Origin: Gracilibacillus caseinilyticus
Lineage (GTDB): Bacteria; Bacillota; Bacilli; Bacillales; Amphibacillaceae
Direction: 5' to 3'
Assembly (NCBI RefSeq): GCF_022919115.1
Contig: NZ_CP095072.1
Span: 1,674,001 to 1,738,000 of the forward strand
Length of the DNA stretch: 64,000 nucleotides
The translations under genes were made by a program, and so were the position numbers. The notes below the pieces were generated by a model, which was given only the letters and a program-made list of their open reading frames with translations, did not search any database and was not told the DNA's origin. Position 1 is the stretch's first letter. Every line of letters starts with the position of its first letter. Of this stretch, positions 8,591 through 19,011 are shown one piece after another.

Positions 8591-9761
8591 TCAAACTGAA
8601 ACACTTCAACCAGTCATGCAAACATACGGAAGATTCCCGATCACATTAGTCGAGGGAAAAGGGAGTTATGTATGGGATGACCAAGGAACAAAATATTTAG
8701 ATTATACGTCTGGTATTGCGACATGTAATTTAGGTCATGTCCCAGAACCAGTTGAAAAAGCTGTGAGCGAACAATTAACTAAGCTCTGGCATTGCTCCAA
8801 TTTGTATCATATTCCGTCTCAGGAGAAATTAGCCAAAGCATTAACAGACAACAGTTGTGGGGACCAGGTGTTTTTCTGTAACAGTGGGGCGGAAGCAAAT
8901 GAAGCGGCTATAAAAATTGCGAAAAAATATGGTCACGATGTATTAAAACAAGACAATCCACTTATTATTACGTTCCAGAACTCTTTCCACGGTAGAACAA
9001 TGGCAACCTTGTCTGCTACAGGTCAGCAAAAAATTCAGGATGGATTTGCTCCATTAACACCAGGCTTTCAATATTTACCTTATAATGACCAAGAGGCATT
9101 ACAACAATTAAGTGCACTTAAGCCTGCTGCTGTATTGTTAGAGCTTGTACAAGGTGAAGGTGGCGTCATTCCGGTTGATGTTGATTGGATAAAGGAGTTA
9201 TCAGCCATCTGTAAAGAAAATGATATACTGTTGATGATAGATGAAATTCAAACAGGCATTGGCCGAACAGGGAAGTTATTTTCTTATCAGCATTACCAAA
9301 TAGAGCCGGATGTGTTCACCATTGCAAAAGGTCTTGGCTCAGGCTTTGCAATTGGAGCTATGGTAGCCCAAGAACATGTAGCAAAAGTATTTACGCCTGG
9401 TACACACGGAAGTACTTTTGGTGGTAATCCAATGGCAGCAACTGCTGGTCTTGCTACAATTAAGCATGTAACAGAAAATAATGTCTTAGAGAAAGCGAAT
9501 GAAGTAGCAGATGTTATTTGGTCTAAGCTTGAAGAATTAGTAAGTAAGAAGTCACAGGTGAAGTCAGTTCGCGGCCAAGGTCTTCTAATTGGCTTAGAGG
9601 TGGAAGGAAATGCGATCGACTATGTGAATAAAGCGCGTGAAGAACAGCAATTATTGATCGTAGTAGCCGGTCCATCGATTGTAAGAATTTTACCTCCGTT
9701 AACAACGACAGAAACAGAAGTGGAACATTTTATTAAAAAAATGGAGCAGGTTTTTTCGTAG
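8583..9761 (+). CDS. argD: Acetylornithine aminotransferase
   Basis: 392-residue PLP enzyme of the class-III aminotransferase family. It converts N-acetylglutamate semialdehyde to N-acetylornithine. Motifs in order are SGIATCNLGH, FFCNSGAEANEAAIK (phosphate-binding), FHGRTMATLSATGQ, the LLMIDEIQTGIGRTG aspartate loop, FTIAKGLGSGFAIGAM with the Schiff-base lysine at about 246, and THGSTFGGNPMA. It is the last gene of the argCJBD operon. The carAB-argF genes that follow in B. subtilis are absent here. Confidence 0.96.
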   Translation: MSNQTETLQPVMQTYGRFPITLVEGKGSYVWDDQGTKYLDYTSGIATCNLGHVPEPVEKAVSEQLTKLWHCSNLYHIPSQEKLAKALTDNSCGDQVFFCNSGAEANEAAIKIAKKYGHDVLKQDNPLIITFQNSFHGRTMATLSATGQQKIQDGFAPLTPGFQYLPYNDQEALQQLSALKPAAVLLELVQGEGGVIPVDVDWIKELSAICKENDILLMIDEIQTGIGRTGKLFSYQHYQIEPDVFTIAKGLGSGFAIGAMVAQEHVAKVFTPGTHGSTFGGNPMAATAGLATIKHVTENNVLEKANEVADVIWSKLEELVSKKSQVKSVRGQGLLIGLEVEGNAIDYVNKAREEQQLLIVVAGPSIVRILPPLTTTETEVEHFIKKMEQVFS

Positions 9762-9766
9762 AATAC

Positions 9767-9794
9767 TTGACCCAACTGAATAAGATGGTAAAGT
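9767..9794 (+). promoter_or_regulatory. Probable purU promoter
   Basis: TTGACC (9767-9772), 16 bp, TAAAGT (9789-9794), located 33 bp before the purU ATG and just after argD. No terminator is visible between argD and this promoter. Confidence 0.5.
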
Positions 9795-9827
9795 ATTAAT
9801 GGATAATAGTATAAAGTAGGGATCAAG

Positions 9828-10730
9828 ATGAAAAGCTATATAGCGGAAAAACTGGAAACATTTAAAAAAAATAATAAGAATAGAGCGAGGCTGTTAATTA
9901 ACTGTGATGATCAACCAGGTATTGTAGCGACGGTATCACAGTTTTTGTATGATCATCAGGCAAACATACTCGAATCCAATCAATACTCTACCGATCCAAA
10001 TGGTGGTGGCGAGTTTTTTATTCGCATTGAATTTGAAATAGAAGATCTAAAAAATCAAGTTAATCAACTGGAGCAAGACTTTGAGGAAATTAAAGATCAG
10101 TTTCAGTTGGAAGCTACGTTTAAATATGTCGATCAAATTAAAAAAGTGGCGATTTTTGTATCGAAAGAGCCGCATTGTCTGTTGGAGCTGTTATGGGAAT
10201 GGCAGAGTGGCGATCTGATGGCAGACATCAGTCTTGTTATCAGTAATCATGACACTTCTCGTGAGTTTGTGGAGCCATTGGGGATTCCGTATTATCATAT
10301 ACCAGCTAATAAAGATATACGTAAACAGGTAGAAGAAGAACAGATTGCATTGTTAAAGGAGCATGAAATCGATGTAATTGTGCTGGCTCGATATATGCAA
10401 ATTTTAACACCTCATTTTGTAGAAACATTCAAAAACAAAATCATTAATATTCACCATTCATTTTTACCGGCATTTATTGGAGCGAAACCGTATGAGCGGG
10501 CATATCAGCGTGGAGTAAAATTAATTGGGGCTACTTCCCATTATGTAACCAATGATCTTGATGAAGGTCCGATCATTGAACAGGACATCAGTCGTGTCGA
10601 TCACCGTGACAATGCCGAAGCAATGAAGAAAATCGGTCAATCGGTTGAAAGAAGTGTCTTAGCACGAGCGGTCAAATGGCAATTAGATGACAGAATTATC
10701 GTGTACGGCAACAAAACAATCGTATTTTAA
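9828..10730 (+). CDS. purU: Formyltetrahydrofolate deformylase
   Basis: 300 residues. It hydrolyses 10-formyl-THF to formate and THF, balancing the one-carbon pool and supplying formate to PurT. The N-terminal ACT domain (about 19-95, RARLLINCDDQPGIVATVSQFL) is followed by a formyltransferase-fold domain. Catalytic signatures are INIHHSFLPAFIGAKPYERA and SHYVTNDLDEGPIIEQD. A GTAGGGATC ribosome site precedes the ATG. The N-terminus has about a dozen extra residues ahead of the ACT domain, which is unremarkable. Confidence 0.93.
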   Translation: MKSYIAEKLETFKKNNKNRARLLINCDDQPGIVATVSQFLYDHQANILESNQYSTDPNGGGEFFIRIEFEIEDLKNQVNQLEQDFEEIKDQFQLEATFKYVDQIKKVAIFVSKEPHCLLELLWEWQSGDLMADISLVISNHDTSREFVEPLGIPYYHIPANKDIRKQVEEEQIALLKEHEIDVIVLARYMQILTPHFVETFKNKIINIHHSFLPAFIGAKPYERAYQRGVKLIGATSHYVTNDLDEGPIIEQDISRVDHRDNAEAMKKIGQSVERSVLARAVKWQLDDRIIVYGNKTIVF

Positions 10731-10732
10731 CT

Positions 10733-10780
10733 AAAAAAGCATTCCAGACATTACGGAAACGTCGGGAATGCTTTTTTCTT
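10733..10780 (+). terminator. Terminator after purU
   Basis: AAAAAAGCATTCC (10733-10745) pairs with GGAATGCTTTTTT (10765-10777). Confidence 0.9.
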
Positions 10781-10836
10781 GTCAGTAAAGAAAGTACACA
10801 AGTACAGTCATTCATGCCAAATATAAGTTGGCTTCT

Positions 10837-11148
10837 TATAATATGGATTATGTCAAGCGTTGAAGTCATTTTGAAATGTTTAGTGTGCTGGCATACCGCT
10901 CCGGACAACCACTTCGCGTCCTGCGGGGCACGGCTGAAGCTCCACTTCGTCTGTGCCTCCGTCTGCAAGTATCGCTTCGAAGTGAGCTTCCTCGTCATAA
11001 GGTAGCAAAGAAGTTGTTCAAGTAGTAGCCTAGCTGAATCCGTGCCCCACAGGACGCGGAACATATTTCCGGAGCTTTGCATAGCAGATAAAATATTTCA
11101 AAATGACCTTATCGTCATACAGTTCCACATGACATAATCCATATTATA
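10837..11148. repeat. Large palindromic intergenic repeat, copy C
   Basis: The termini are a perfect 19-bp inverted repeat: TATAATATGGATTATGTCA at 10837-10855 and its exact complement at 11130-11148. The GTCA variant occurs at both ends of this copy only. Interior blocks are ACCGCTCCGG, CGTCCTGCGGGGCACGG, the TCTGTGCCTCCGTCTGCAAG module, CCACAGGACGCGGA and CCGGAGCTTTGC. Orientation is opposite to copy G, and the centre is deleted. The rest of the gap up to 11310 shows only the next gene's ribosome site. Confidence 0.93.
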
Positions 11149-11310
11149 GGTAGCTGTATCTATTAAAGATAGATAGAAACGGGCTAGGATTTAAGTTTTG
11201 TTTTTCTTAGCGCATATTGAAAATGGGGGGAGTTGGTGAGATCAAATTAGGCACTTTCCTTAGTCGCCAACGCCTATTTAACGGCATATGTTATGGTGAG
11301 GTGATACAGG

Positions 11311-12057
11311 ATGCGTATGTTTGATGTGCATATTCAAGGTGACCTGATTTGGGTTAGGCCACTATTTCCTGATCTGGCTTTTAAAGTATATGAGAATAAC
11401 CTGCACCTGGCTGCAAACAGTAATTCACGCGAAGCCTATTTAACCTTGCAGAAGCCAGCCCCATCTACCTTGATCACCATTGAATATGTTGTAAATGATA
11501 CATTGCAAAGAGAGCAATATCCGCTAAGACAGTATTTTGTTACAAGGGACCGGACATTCCAAGCGGGGGATATATTAGTAGCAAGTGATAATATAAAGGC
11601 AGAATTAACAGGTTATTTGGGGCATGCAGCTATCGTTATCAATGAGAAGGAGTTAACAGAAGCCCCAGGTAGCGAACCGGCGATCGTAAAGGATTCGATT
11701 CAGCAGTTCCTCGTAAAACACCCATTGCATGCACAATTTCGACCTAAACAAGCAAAAATAGGGAAAAAAGCTGCAGATTATGCGATTCAATATTTGCAAG
11801 ATTATCATAATAATTTGAAAAAAGGGGTGCAACAACCAAAATTCTCTTTTAATCTTTCACAAGATTTGGATGATCCGTGGGAAGAAATTTATTGTTCTAA
11901 ATTGGTATGGCTATGCTATCATTTTGGAGCTGATTATACATTTGAGAATGATTATTTATGGTTTTCACCGGAGGATATGTATCATCAGTTATTAGAAAAT
12001 GATGACTTTGAACTTATCTATCAGCATCAGGATGTAGAGTTTCTAATTGATACCTAA
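11311..12057 (+). CDS. YiiX-like permuted papain-fold (NlpC/P60 superfamily) protein
   Basis: 248 residues, no signal peptide or membrane segment. Residues 80-110 contain AGDILVAS and GYLGHAAIVI, and 192-200 contain IYCSKLVWL. This is the His-before-Cys order of the permuted NlpC/P60 clan (YaeF/YiiX type), with His105 and Cys195 as the likely catalytic pair. The first 80 residues are an unrecognised domain. Members hydrolyse amide or ester bonds in peptidoglycan or lipid substrates, but this one lacks an export signal, so an intracellular role or other substrate is possible. It stands alone between copy C and a terminator. Ribosome site GTGAGGTG. Confidence 0.6.
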   Translation: MRMFDVHIQGDLIWVRPLFPDLAFKVYENNLHLAANSNSREAYLTLQKPAPSTLITIEYVVNDTLQREQYPLRQYFVTRDRTFQAGDILVASDNIKAELTGYLGHAAIVINEKELTEAPGSEPAIVKDSIQQFLVKHPLHAQFRPKQAKIGKKAADYAIQYLQDYHNNLKKGVQQPKFSFNLSQDLDDPWEEIYCSKLVWLCYHFGADYTFENDYLWFSPEDMYHQLLENDDFELIYQHQDVEFLIDT

Positions 12058-12067
12058 AAGGATGTAT

Positions 12068-12104
12068 AAAAGCGGCTGTTATTATGTGTACAGCTGCTTT
12101 TTTC
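12068..12104 (+). terminator. Terminator after the YiiX-like gene
   Basis: AAAAGCGGCTGT (12068-12079) pairs with ACAGCTGCTTTT (12090-12101, one G-U) and runs into TTTTTT. Confidence 0.85.
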
Positions 12105-12186
12105 CATTTTTAACCCTGAGCTGGATAGATTTCTTCAGAATGATTGATGCTTTCGTAGGAAATTTTATAAAAATATGATTTTATTA

Positions 12187-12246
12187 TTGAATGTACGTAC
12201 GAATTGTATTATTATGAAAGTAATTCATTTTACACATACGTACAAG
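12187..12246 (+). promoter_or_regulatory. araDA promoter with two AraR boxes
   Basis: TTGAAT (12187-12192), 17 bp, TATTAT (12210-12215). AraR-like palindromes lie in the spacer (TGTACGTACG, 12192-12201) and downstream (ATACGTACAA, 12236-12245). Two boxes on either side of the start would allow cooperative repression, as known for B. subtilis AraR at ara metabolic promoters. Confidence 0.8.
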
Positions 12247-12280
12247 AAAGAAATGAATAGTGAAAGGGTGTTAACAAAAC

Positions 12281-12982
12281 ATGCTTGAAACATTAAAAGA
12301 GCAAGTAGTGGAAGCAAATCGCGATTTACCAAAGTATGGATTAGTAACCTTTACTTGGGGTAATGTAAGCGGTTTCGACAAAGAATCAGGATTAATGGTC
12401 ATCAAACCGAGTGGTGTACCATATGAAGAGTTAAAACCAAAAGATCTAGTTGTCTTAGATTTAGAAGGGAATATTGTTGAGGGTGATTTGAAGCCATCTT
12501 CAGATACACCAACACACCGTTTATTATATCAAAAATTCCCTGGTATCGGTGGAATAGTGCATACACATTCCCCGTGGGCGACAAGTTGGGCACAAGCAGG
12601 TAAAGGCGTTCCTGCGCTTGGAACGACTCAGGCAGATTATTTCTATGGCACGATTCCATGCACCAGAAGAATGACGAAGGAAGAAGTACAGGGTGAATAT
12701 GAATGGGAAACTGGCAATGTAATTGTCGAAGCTTTCCAAGATCAAGATATTGATCCACTGCAAGTTCCAGGAGTCCTTGTCCACAGTCATGCACCATTTA
12801 ATTGGGGTAAAGACCCGCACGAAGCCATTCATAATGCAGTAGTGCTGGAAGAAGTGGCTAAAATGGCATTGCACACTTATCAAATCAATCCTAACACAGA
12901 AGATATGGATTCATTCTTGCTAGACAAGCACTATTTAAGAAAGCATGGTGCAAATGCTTATTATGGTCAAGATAAAAAATAA
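12281..12982 (+). CDS. araD: L-ribulose-5-phosphate 4-epimerase
   Basis: 233-residue class-II aldolase/epimerase. It converts L-ribulose-5-P to D-xylulose-5-P, which enters the pentose phosphate pathway. The zinc site is visible in [15 protein letters not shown] (two His near 96-98) and [15 protein letters not shown] (near 170). TWGNVSG and [12 protein letters not shown] are the phosphate-binding signatures. It is the first gene of a two-gene operon with araA under an AraR-boxed promoter. The order araD-araA without araB is unusual compared with the araABD order of B. subtilis. Confidence 0.95.
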   Translation: MLETLKEQVVEANRDLPKYGLVTFTWGNVSGFDKESGLMVIKPSGVPYEELKPKDLVVLDLEGNIVEGDLKPSSDTPTHRLLYQKFPGIGGIVHTHSPWATSWAQAGKGVPALGTTQADYFYGTIPCTRRMTKEEVQGEYEWETGNVIVEAFQDQDIDPLQVPGVLVHSHAPFNWGKDPHEAIHNAVVLEEVAKMALHTYQINPNTEDMDSFLLDKHYLRKHGANAYYGQDKK

Positions 12983-13015
12983 TTATATAATGTGCAAATT
13001 TGAGGAGGAAAATAT

Positions 13016-14500
13016 ATGTTAAAAGTACGTCCGTACACATTTTGGTTTGTGACAGGTAGTCAGCATTTATATGGTGAAGAAACATTACAGGAAGTAGCAG
13101 ATAATTCAAAGCAAATCGTTGCTGGATTAAATGAAAAAGGTAACTTACCTTATCAAGTAGAGTTTAAAGAAGTATTAACAACTTCAACAGATATTCACCG
13201 TCTTCTTCAACAAGCAAATTCTGATGAAGGCTGTGCAGGTGTTATCACTTGGATGCACACATTCTCTCCGGCAAAAATGTGGATTACTGGTCTAAAATCA
13301 TTGCAAAAACCATTATTACATTTGCACACACAATTTAACCGTGATATTCCATGGGAAAGCATCGACATGGATTTCATGAACACGAACCAAGCAGCACATG
13401 GTGATCGTGAATACGGCTTTATTGGAACAAGAATGGACGTTTCCCGTAAGGTAGTCGTTGGTCATTGGGAAAATTCAGAAGTAACTGGAAAAGTGTCTGA
13501 TTGGATGAAGACTGCTGTTGCTGTATCAGAAGGCAGCAATATTCGCGTAGCACGTTTCGGTGATAACATGCGTAATGTTGCCGTGACAGATGGAGATAAA
13601 ATAGAAGCACAAATTAAATTTGGCTGGGTTGTTGACTATTATGGTATTGGTGACCTTGTAGAAGAGATGGATAAGGTAACGGATGCAGAATTAGATGCTT
13701 TATATAAAGAATATCAAGAGCTTTATGAACTTCCTGCAGAAGCTAGTGAGCCAGGACCAGTTCGTGACTCTATTTTATACCAAGGTAAAATCGAATTAGG
13801 TTTAAAATCATTCTTGGCAAAAGGTAACTATACTGCGTTTACAACAAACTTCGAAGATCTTCACGGAATGAAACAATTACCAGGACTTGCGGCACAACGT
13901 TTAATGGCAGAAGGTTATGGGTTTGCTGGTGAAGGTGACTGGAGAACAGCAGCATTACTCCGTATGATGAAGATCATTTCTGATAATGAAGGGACTTCAT
14001 TCATGGAAGATTATACGTATCACTTAGAGCCGGGTAATGAAATGATTTTAGGTTCACACATGTTGGAAATCTGTCCAACCGTTACGGCTACCAAGCCTAA
14101 AATTGTCGTGAATCCATTAGGTATCGGTGGAAAAGAAGATCCAGCTAGACTTGTATTTGATGGTCGCGGTGGTGATGCTGTTAATGCATCACTTGTTGAA
14201 ATGGGTGGACGCTATCGTCTTGTCATCAATGAAGTGAAAGCAGAACAGCCAAAAATCGAAACACCAAATCTGCCAGTAGCAAAAGTATTGTGGAAGCCGC
14301 AGCCATCCTTGAGTGAAGCGACAGAAGCATGGATTTATGCAGGTGGAGCACACCACACTGTATTCTCATTTGATGTAACAACAGAGCAGTTATACGATTT
14401 CGCCAATATGGCAAAAATCGAATGTGTTGTCATTGATGAGGACACGAAATTACGTCAATTCCGTAATGAATTAAAATGGAATGAAGCAATTTACCGTTAA
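13016..14500 (+). CDS. araA: L-arabinose isomerase
   Basis: 494 residues, the standard length. It interconverts L-arabinose and L-ribulose with Mn2+. Signatures are FWFVTGSQHLYG at the N-terminus, the GVITWMHTFSPAKMWI segment, the metal-site region FAGEGDWRTAALLR, FMEDYTYHLEPG with Glu and His ligands, and GGAHHTVFSFD near the C-terminus. A GAGGAGG ribosome site lies 8 bp before the ATG. It is cotranscribed with araD and followed by a hairpin. The ribulokinase needed between araA and araD is not in this window. Confidence 0.97.
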   Translation: MLKVRPYTFWFVTGSQHLYGEETLQEVADNSKQIVAGLNEKGNLPYQVEFKEVLTTSTDIHRLLQQANSDEGCAGVITWMHTFSPAKMWITGLKSLQKPLLHLHTQFNRDIPWESIDMDFMNTNQAAHGDREYGFIGTRMDVSRKVVVGHWENSEVTGKVSDWMKTAVAVSEGSNIRVARFGDNMRNVAVTDGDKIEAQIKFGWVVDYYGIGDLVEEMDKVTDAELDALYKEYQELYELPAEASEPGPVRDSILYQGKIELGLKSFLAKGNYTAFTTNFEDLHGMKQLPGLAAQRLMAEGYGFAGEGDWRTAALLRMMKIISDNEGTSFMEDYTYHLEPGNEMILGSHMLEICPTVTATKPKIVVNPLGIGGKEDPARLVFDGRGGDAVNASLVEMGGRYRLVINEVKAEQPKIETPNLPVAKVLWKPQPSLSEATEAWIYAGGAHHTVFSFDVTTEQLYDFANMAKIECVVIDEDTKLRQFRNELKWNEAIYR

Positions 14501-14508
14501 GTCGATCA

Positions 14509-14541
14509 GCAGAGGTCTTATTTAAGGCCTCTGCCTTCTTA
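14509..14541 (+). terminator. Terminator after araA
   Basis: GCAGAGGTCTT (14509-14519) pairs with AAGGCCTCTGC (14524-14534, one G-U), followed by the weak U-tract CTTCTTATT. Confidence 0.75.
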
Positions 14542-14555
14542 TTAAGGACCAAACC

Positions 14556-14583
14556 TTGACAGGTGCGATGAATCCTATATGCT
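14556..14583 (+). promoter_or_regulatory. araR1 promoter, no AraR box
   Basis: TTGACA (14556-14561), 16 bp, TATGCT (14578-14583). Unlike the other ara promoters here, no TACGTAC-type palindrome lies near it, so this regulator copy appears constitutive. Confidence 0.55.
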
Positions 14584-14639
14584 TAAGTAAGGGAAAATAG
14601 AGTAGTATGAATTAGTAGGATTATTGGGGTGTAGATGAG

Positions 14640-15752
14640 ATGCAAACAAAGTACAGTATTGTGAAACAAGCAATCAAATCAAAAATATTAGATGGTACCT
14701 TTCAACCACATGAGAAAATCAGTTCAGAGAGTGAATTAATGAAGCAGTTCGGTGTGAGCAGACATACTGTTCGTCTTGCTATTGGTGACCTCGTCAATCA
14801 AGGCTGGCTTTATCGTGAACAAGGTGCGGGTACTTTTTGTGCAGATCGTTCGAAAGAAGAAATCGCCGGGGCTATCCCGCAAAAAAATATTGCAATAATC
14901 ACGACGTATATATCGGATTATATCTTTCCTTCTATTATTAGAGGAGCTGAATCTCATTTAAGCGAACAAGGCTATCAAGTCAGCTTGTTCAGTACAAATA
15001 ATGACCATGATAATGAACGAAAATTCCTGGAAAAAATCCTGACCCAACATTTTGACGGAGTCATAATTGAACCAACCAGAAGTGCGATTACCAATCCAAA
15101 TATTAATTATTATTTGAATTTAGAAAGACAGAATATCCCTTATTTAATGATCAATGCGTTCTATGATGAGTTAGAGCCGTTTCGCATTGTAATGGATGAT
15201 GAAAAGGGTGGTTTTGTACAAGCTGAGCACTTGCTTGAGCTGGGACACCGAAATATTGTGGGATTCTTCAAAAATGATGATATCCAAGGATCAAAACGGA
15301 TGAAAGGCTATTTAAAAGCGCATCGAAAACACAAAATCGATATTATGCCGAATAACATCATCACGTACAACACAGAAGAGAAAAACAGCAAACCGGCCGA
15401 AACACTGAGAAAGATGTTAGATCAGCCGAAAGAAAAACGACCGACAGCTATTGTCTGCTATAACGATGAATTAGCTATCAAACTGCTGGATGTAATTCGT
15501 GAAGCTCAACTAAAAGTACCCGAAGATCTTTCAATGGTCGGATTTGATGATTCATTTATGGCGGAAGTAACAGAAGTGAAACTGACTACAGTTGCTCACC
15601 CGCAAAGTGAAATGGGAGAACTGGCAGCCAAAGTCATATTAGATATGGTGAAACAAGAACGTCCTACGAGTAAAGAGAAGCATATGGAAAAAGATTTGAT
15701 ACGATTTGATCCGGAGTTGATCATTCGGAGTTCGACAGCACCCATTAAATAA
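14640..15752 (+). CDS. araR: AraR-type arabinose regulator, copy 1
   Basis: 370 residues: an N-terminal GntR-type winged helix (1-75; KISSESELMKQFGVSRHTVRLAIGDLVNQGWLYREQGAGTF) joined to a LacI-type sugar-binding domain (about 85-370; AIITTYISDYIFPSIIRGAESHL, FDGVIIEPT, VGFDDSFMAEV). This chimeric layout is diagnostic of AraR, which represses arabinose genes until L-arabinose binds. It lies between araDA and a second AraR paralogue with a very similar HTH. Its own promoter lacks an AraR box. Confidence 0.93.
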   Translation: MQTKYSIVKQAIKSKILDGTFQPHEKISSESELMKQFGVSRHTVRLAIGDLVNQGWLYREQGAGTFCADRSKEEIAGAIPQKNIAIITTYISDYIFPSIIRGAESHLSEQGYQVSLFSTNNDHDNERKFLEKILTQHFDGVIIEPTRSAITNPNINYYLNLERQNIPYLMINAFYDELEPFRIVMDDEKGGFVQAEHLLELGHRNIVGFFKNDDIQGSKRMKGYLKAHRKHKIDIMPNNIITYNTEEKNSKPAETLRKMLDQPKEKRPTAIVCYNDELAIKLLDVIREAQLKVPEDLSMVGFDDSFMAEVTEVKLTTVAHPQSEMGELAAKVILDMVKQERPTSKEKHMEKDLIRFDPELIIRSSTAPIK

Positions 15753-15753
15753 A

Positions 15754-15802
15754 AATAAAAGCTATTACTGAACAAAATAAGTAATAGCTTTTATTTTTTT
15801 TT
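15754..15802 (+). terminator. Terminator after araR copy 1
   Basis: AATAAAAGCTATTACT (15754-15769) pairs perfectly with AGTAATAGCTTTTATT (15780-15795), followed by TTTTTTT. Confidence 0.93.
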
Positions 15803-15854
15803 GATTAAAATTAGGTCGTATAAGTTTAAATGAATATTTATAGATTGGTGAGTA

Positions 15855-15943
15855 TTGTAAATAACGGGATTTTTGTTATACTAATAGTACGTACATTTCA
15901 TAAATGAATTTGTTAACTTGTTGATCGTTTGTAAACGTTATCA
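15855..15943 (+). promoter_or_regulatory. araR2 promoter with AraR box and cre site
   Basis: TTGTAA (15855-15860), 16 bp, TATACT (15877-15882). AGTACGTACA (15886-15895) immediately after the -10 is an AraR-type palindrome. TGTAAACGTTATCA (15930-15943) fits the CcpA consensus WGNAANCGNWWNCA at every position and would act as a roadblock in the leader. Confidence 0.75.
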
Positions 15944-16025
15944 ATAACTTAGTGTAAATGGAAAAAATGTGTAAAAGTTTTTCGTAAGTGGAAACGATCG
16001 GAAGGTGATAAAGGGGGTAATACAG

Positions 16026-17147
16026 ATGGAAGCGAAATATAAAAAAATCAAACAATCGATTAAATCTAAAATTCTCGAGGGCTTGATTATACCACATGAA
16101 AAAATCAGTTCTGAAACAGTATTGATGGAAAAGTTTAAGGTTAGTCGCCATACTGTACGTCTTGCATTAGGTGAGTTAGTGAATGAAGGCTGGCTTTACC
16201 GGGAGCAGGGAGCGGGGACTTTCTGTGCCGATCGATCATCGATACAGAAAAGGTCTACATACGAACTGCCAGCGAAAAACATTGCTATTATAACAACGTA
16301 TATATCAGAGTATATTTTTCCCTCGATTATCCGTGGAGCGGAGTCATTTTTGAGTGAAAAGGGTTATCATGTAAGTATATTTAATACTAACAATAAGCAT
16401 GACGAAGAACAAAGAGTATTGGAGAAAATAATAAATGGTAATTATGACGGGGTAATCCTTGAACCAACCAACAGCGCATCAGCCAATCCAAATCTCCGTT
16501 ACTATTTAATGATGGAGAAAGAGCAAATACCATATGTAATGATTAATGCGGATTACGATGAATTGGAGCCTGTTTCCTTTATGCTTGACGATGTCAGGGG
16601 AGGCTATTTGCAAACGAAACATCTATTAGAACTTGGACATTCCGATATTGCATGTATGTATAAAACGGATGATGCACAAGGTCGCAAACGATTGAAAGGG
16701 TATATTCGAGCTCATCGGGAATTGCAGGCAGTGATCAATCCGAAGAACATTATTTCCTATCATACTGAAAATATGGGGAGTAAACCATTTGATGCCTTGA
16801 AGAAGCTGATGGATGCAAAAAATAATGCACCAACGGCTATTGTATGCTATAATGACCAGCTCGTTTTGCGGTTAATGGATATGTTGAGAGAAGAAAATAT
16901 TTCTATTCCTGAACATATGTCATTTGTCGGGTATGATGACTCCATGCTGGCTGAGATTTCTGAAGTAAAACTGACTTCCATTGTTCATCCGAAAAGTCAA
17001 ATGGGAATAGACGCGGCAAAAGCGATGATAAATATGATTGAGAAAAAGAATCAATATCATAACCAAGATTTATCGATTTTATATGAACCAGCATTAAAAG
17101 TACGGCAATCTACTGTATCTGTAAAAAAAGGAGCAGATATATCCTGA
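16026..17147 (+). CDS. AraR-type arabinose regulator, copy 2
   Basis: 373 residues from ATG 16026, which sits 7 bp after GGGGGT. An in-frame ATG at 16005 lacks a ribosome site. It has the same architecture as copy 1: GntR HTH (KISSETVLMEKFKVSRHTVRLALGELVNEGWLYREQGAGTF) plus a LacI-type effector domain. The recognition helix is nearly identical, so both probably bind the same operator, while the effector domains have drifted further (for example ISEYIFPSIIRGAESFL and the linker SSIQKRSTYELP). This copy is under AraR and CcpA control, whereas copy 1 is not. It may sense another pentose or arabino-oligosaccharide, but this is only inference. Confidence 0.9.
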   Translation: MEAKYKKIKQSIKSKILEGLIIPHEKISSETVLMEKFKVSRHTVRLALGELVNEGWLYREQGAGTFCADRSSIQKRSTYELPAKNIAIITTYISEYIFPSIIRGAESFLSEKGYHVSIFNTNNKHDEEQRVLEKIINGNYDGVILEPTNSASANPNLRYYLMMEKEQIPYVMINADYDELEPVSFMLDDVRGGYLQTKHLLELGHSDIACMYKTDDAQGRKRLKGYIRAHRELQAVINPKNIISYHTENMGSKPFDALKKLMDAKNNAPTAIVCYNDQLVLRLMDMLREENISIPEHMSFVGYDDSMLAEISEVKLTSIVHPKSQMGIDAAKAMINMIEKKNQYHNQDLSILYEPALKVRQSTVSVKKGADIS

Positions 17148-17247
17148 ATGACAGATGTATTTTAAAAGCTGTGGGATACCGAAATACATAAGTGTAAATA
17201 TTTTTTTAATGTTTCGGTTAAGTTATGATAATTTAACAATGTAAGCC

Positions 17248-17292
17248 TTGACAAATAGAGCGTAATTTCATAATCTTAATATACGTACAATT
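17248..17292 (+). promoter_or_regulatory. Promoter of the arabinosidase operon with AraR box
   Basis: TTGACA (17248-17253), 17 bp, TAATCT (17271-17276), then the AraR-type box ATACGTACAA (17281-17290). A half-site TGTACGATCA follows at about 17320. TGTAAGCGG at 17352 resembles a cre site but misses two consensus positions. Confidence 0.75.
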
Positions 17293-17319
17293 AACTAAAA
17301 AACTATAATTATGTATTAA

Positions 17320-18930
<1,611 letters not shown>

Positions 18931-18945
18931 TATAGCAAACAGGAT

Positions 18946-18980
18946 AGGAGAAGTAGATTGTGAGACTTCTCCTTCTTTAG
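18946..18980 (+). terminator. Hairpin between abfA and the GH27 gene
   Basis: AGGAGAAGT (18946-18954) pairs perfectly with ACTTCTCCT (18965-18973), followed by TCTTTAG. The U-tract is weak, so this may stabilise the upstream mRNA or give partial termination rather than end the operon. Confidence 0.5.
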
Positions 18981-19011
18981 TGGACAATGAATGAGGGGTG
19001 AACTTCTGGTT

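Noticed and set aside
10696..11082. 128-codon minus-strand open frame
   Set aside because: Runs from the purU terminator through repeat copy C; composition and lack of a ribosome site argue against a gene.
12402..12883. Overlapping minus-strand open frames in araD
   Set aside because: Antisense to a standard araD with intact active-site motifs; no start signals.
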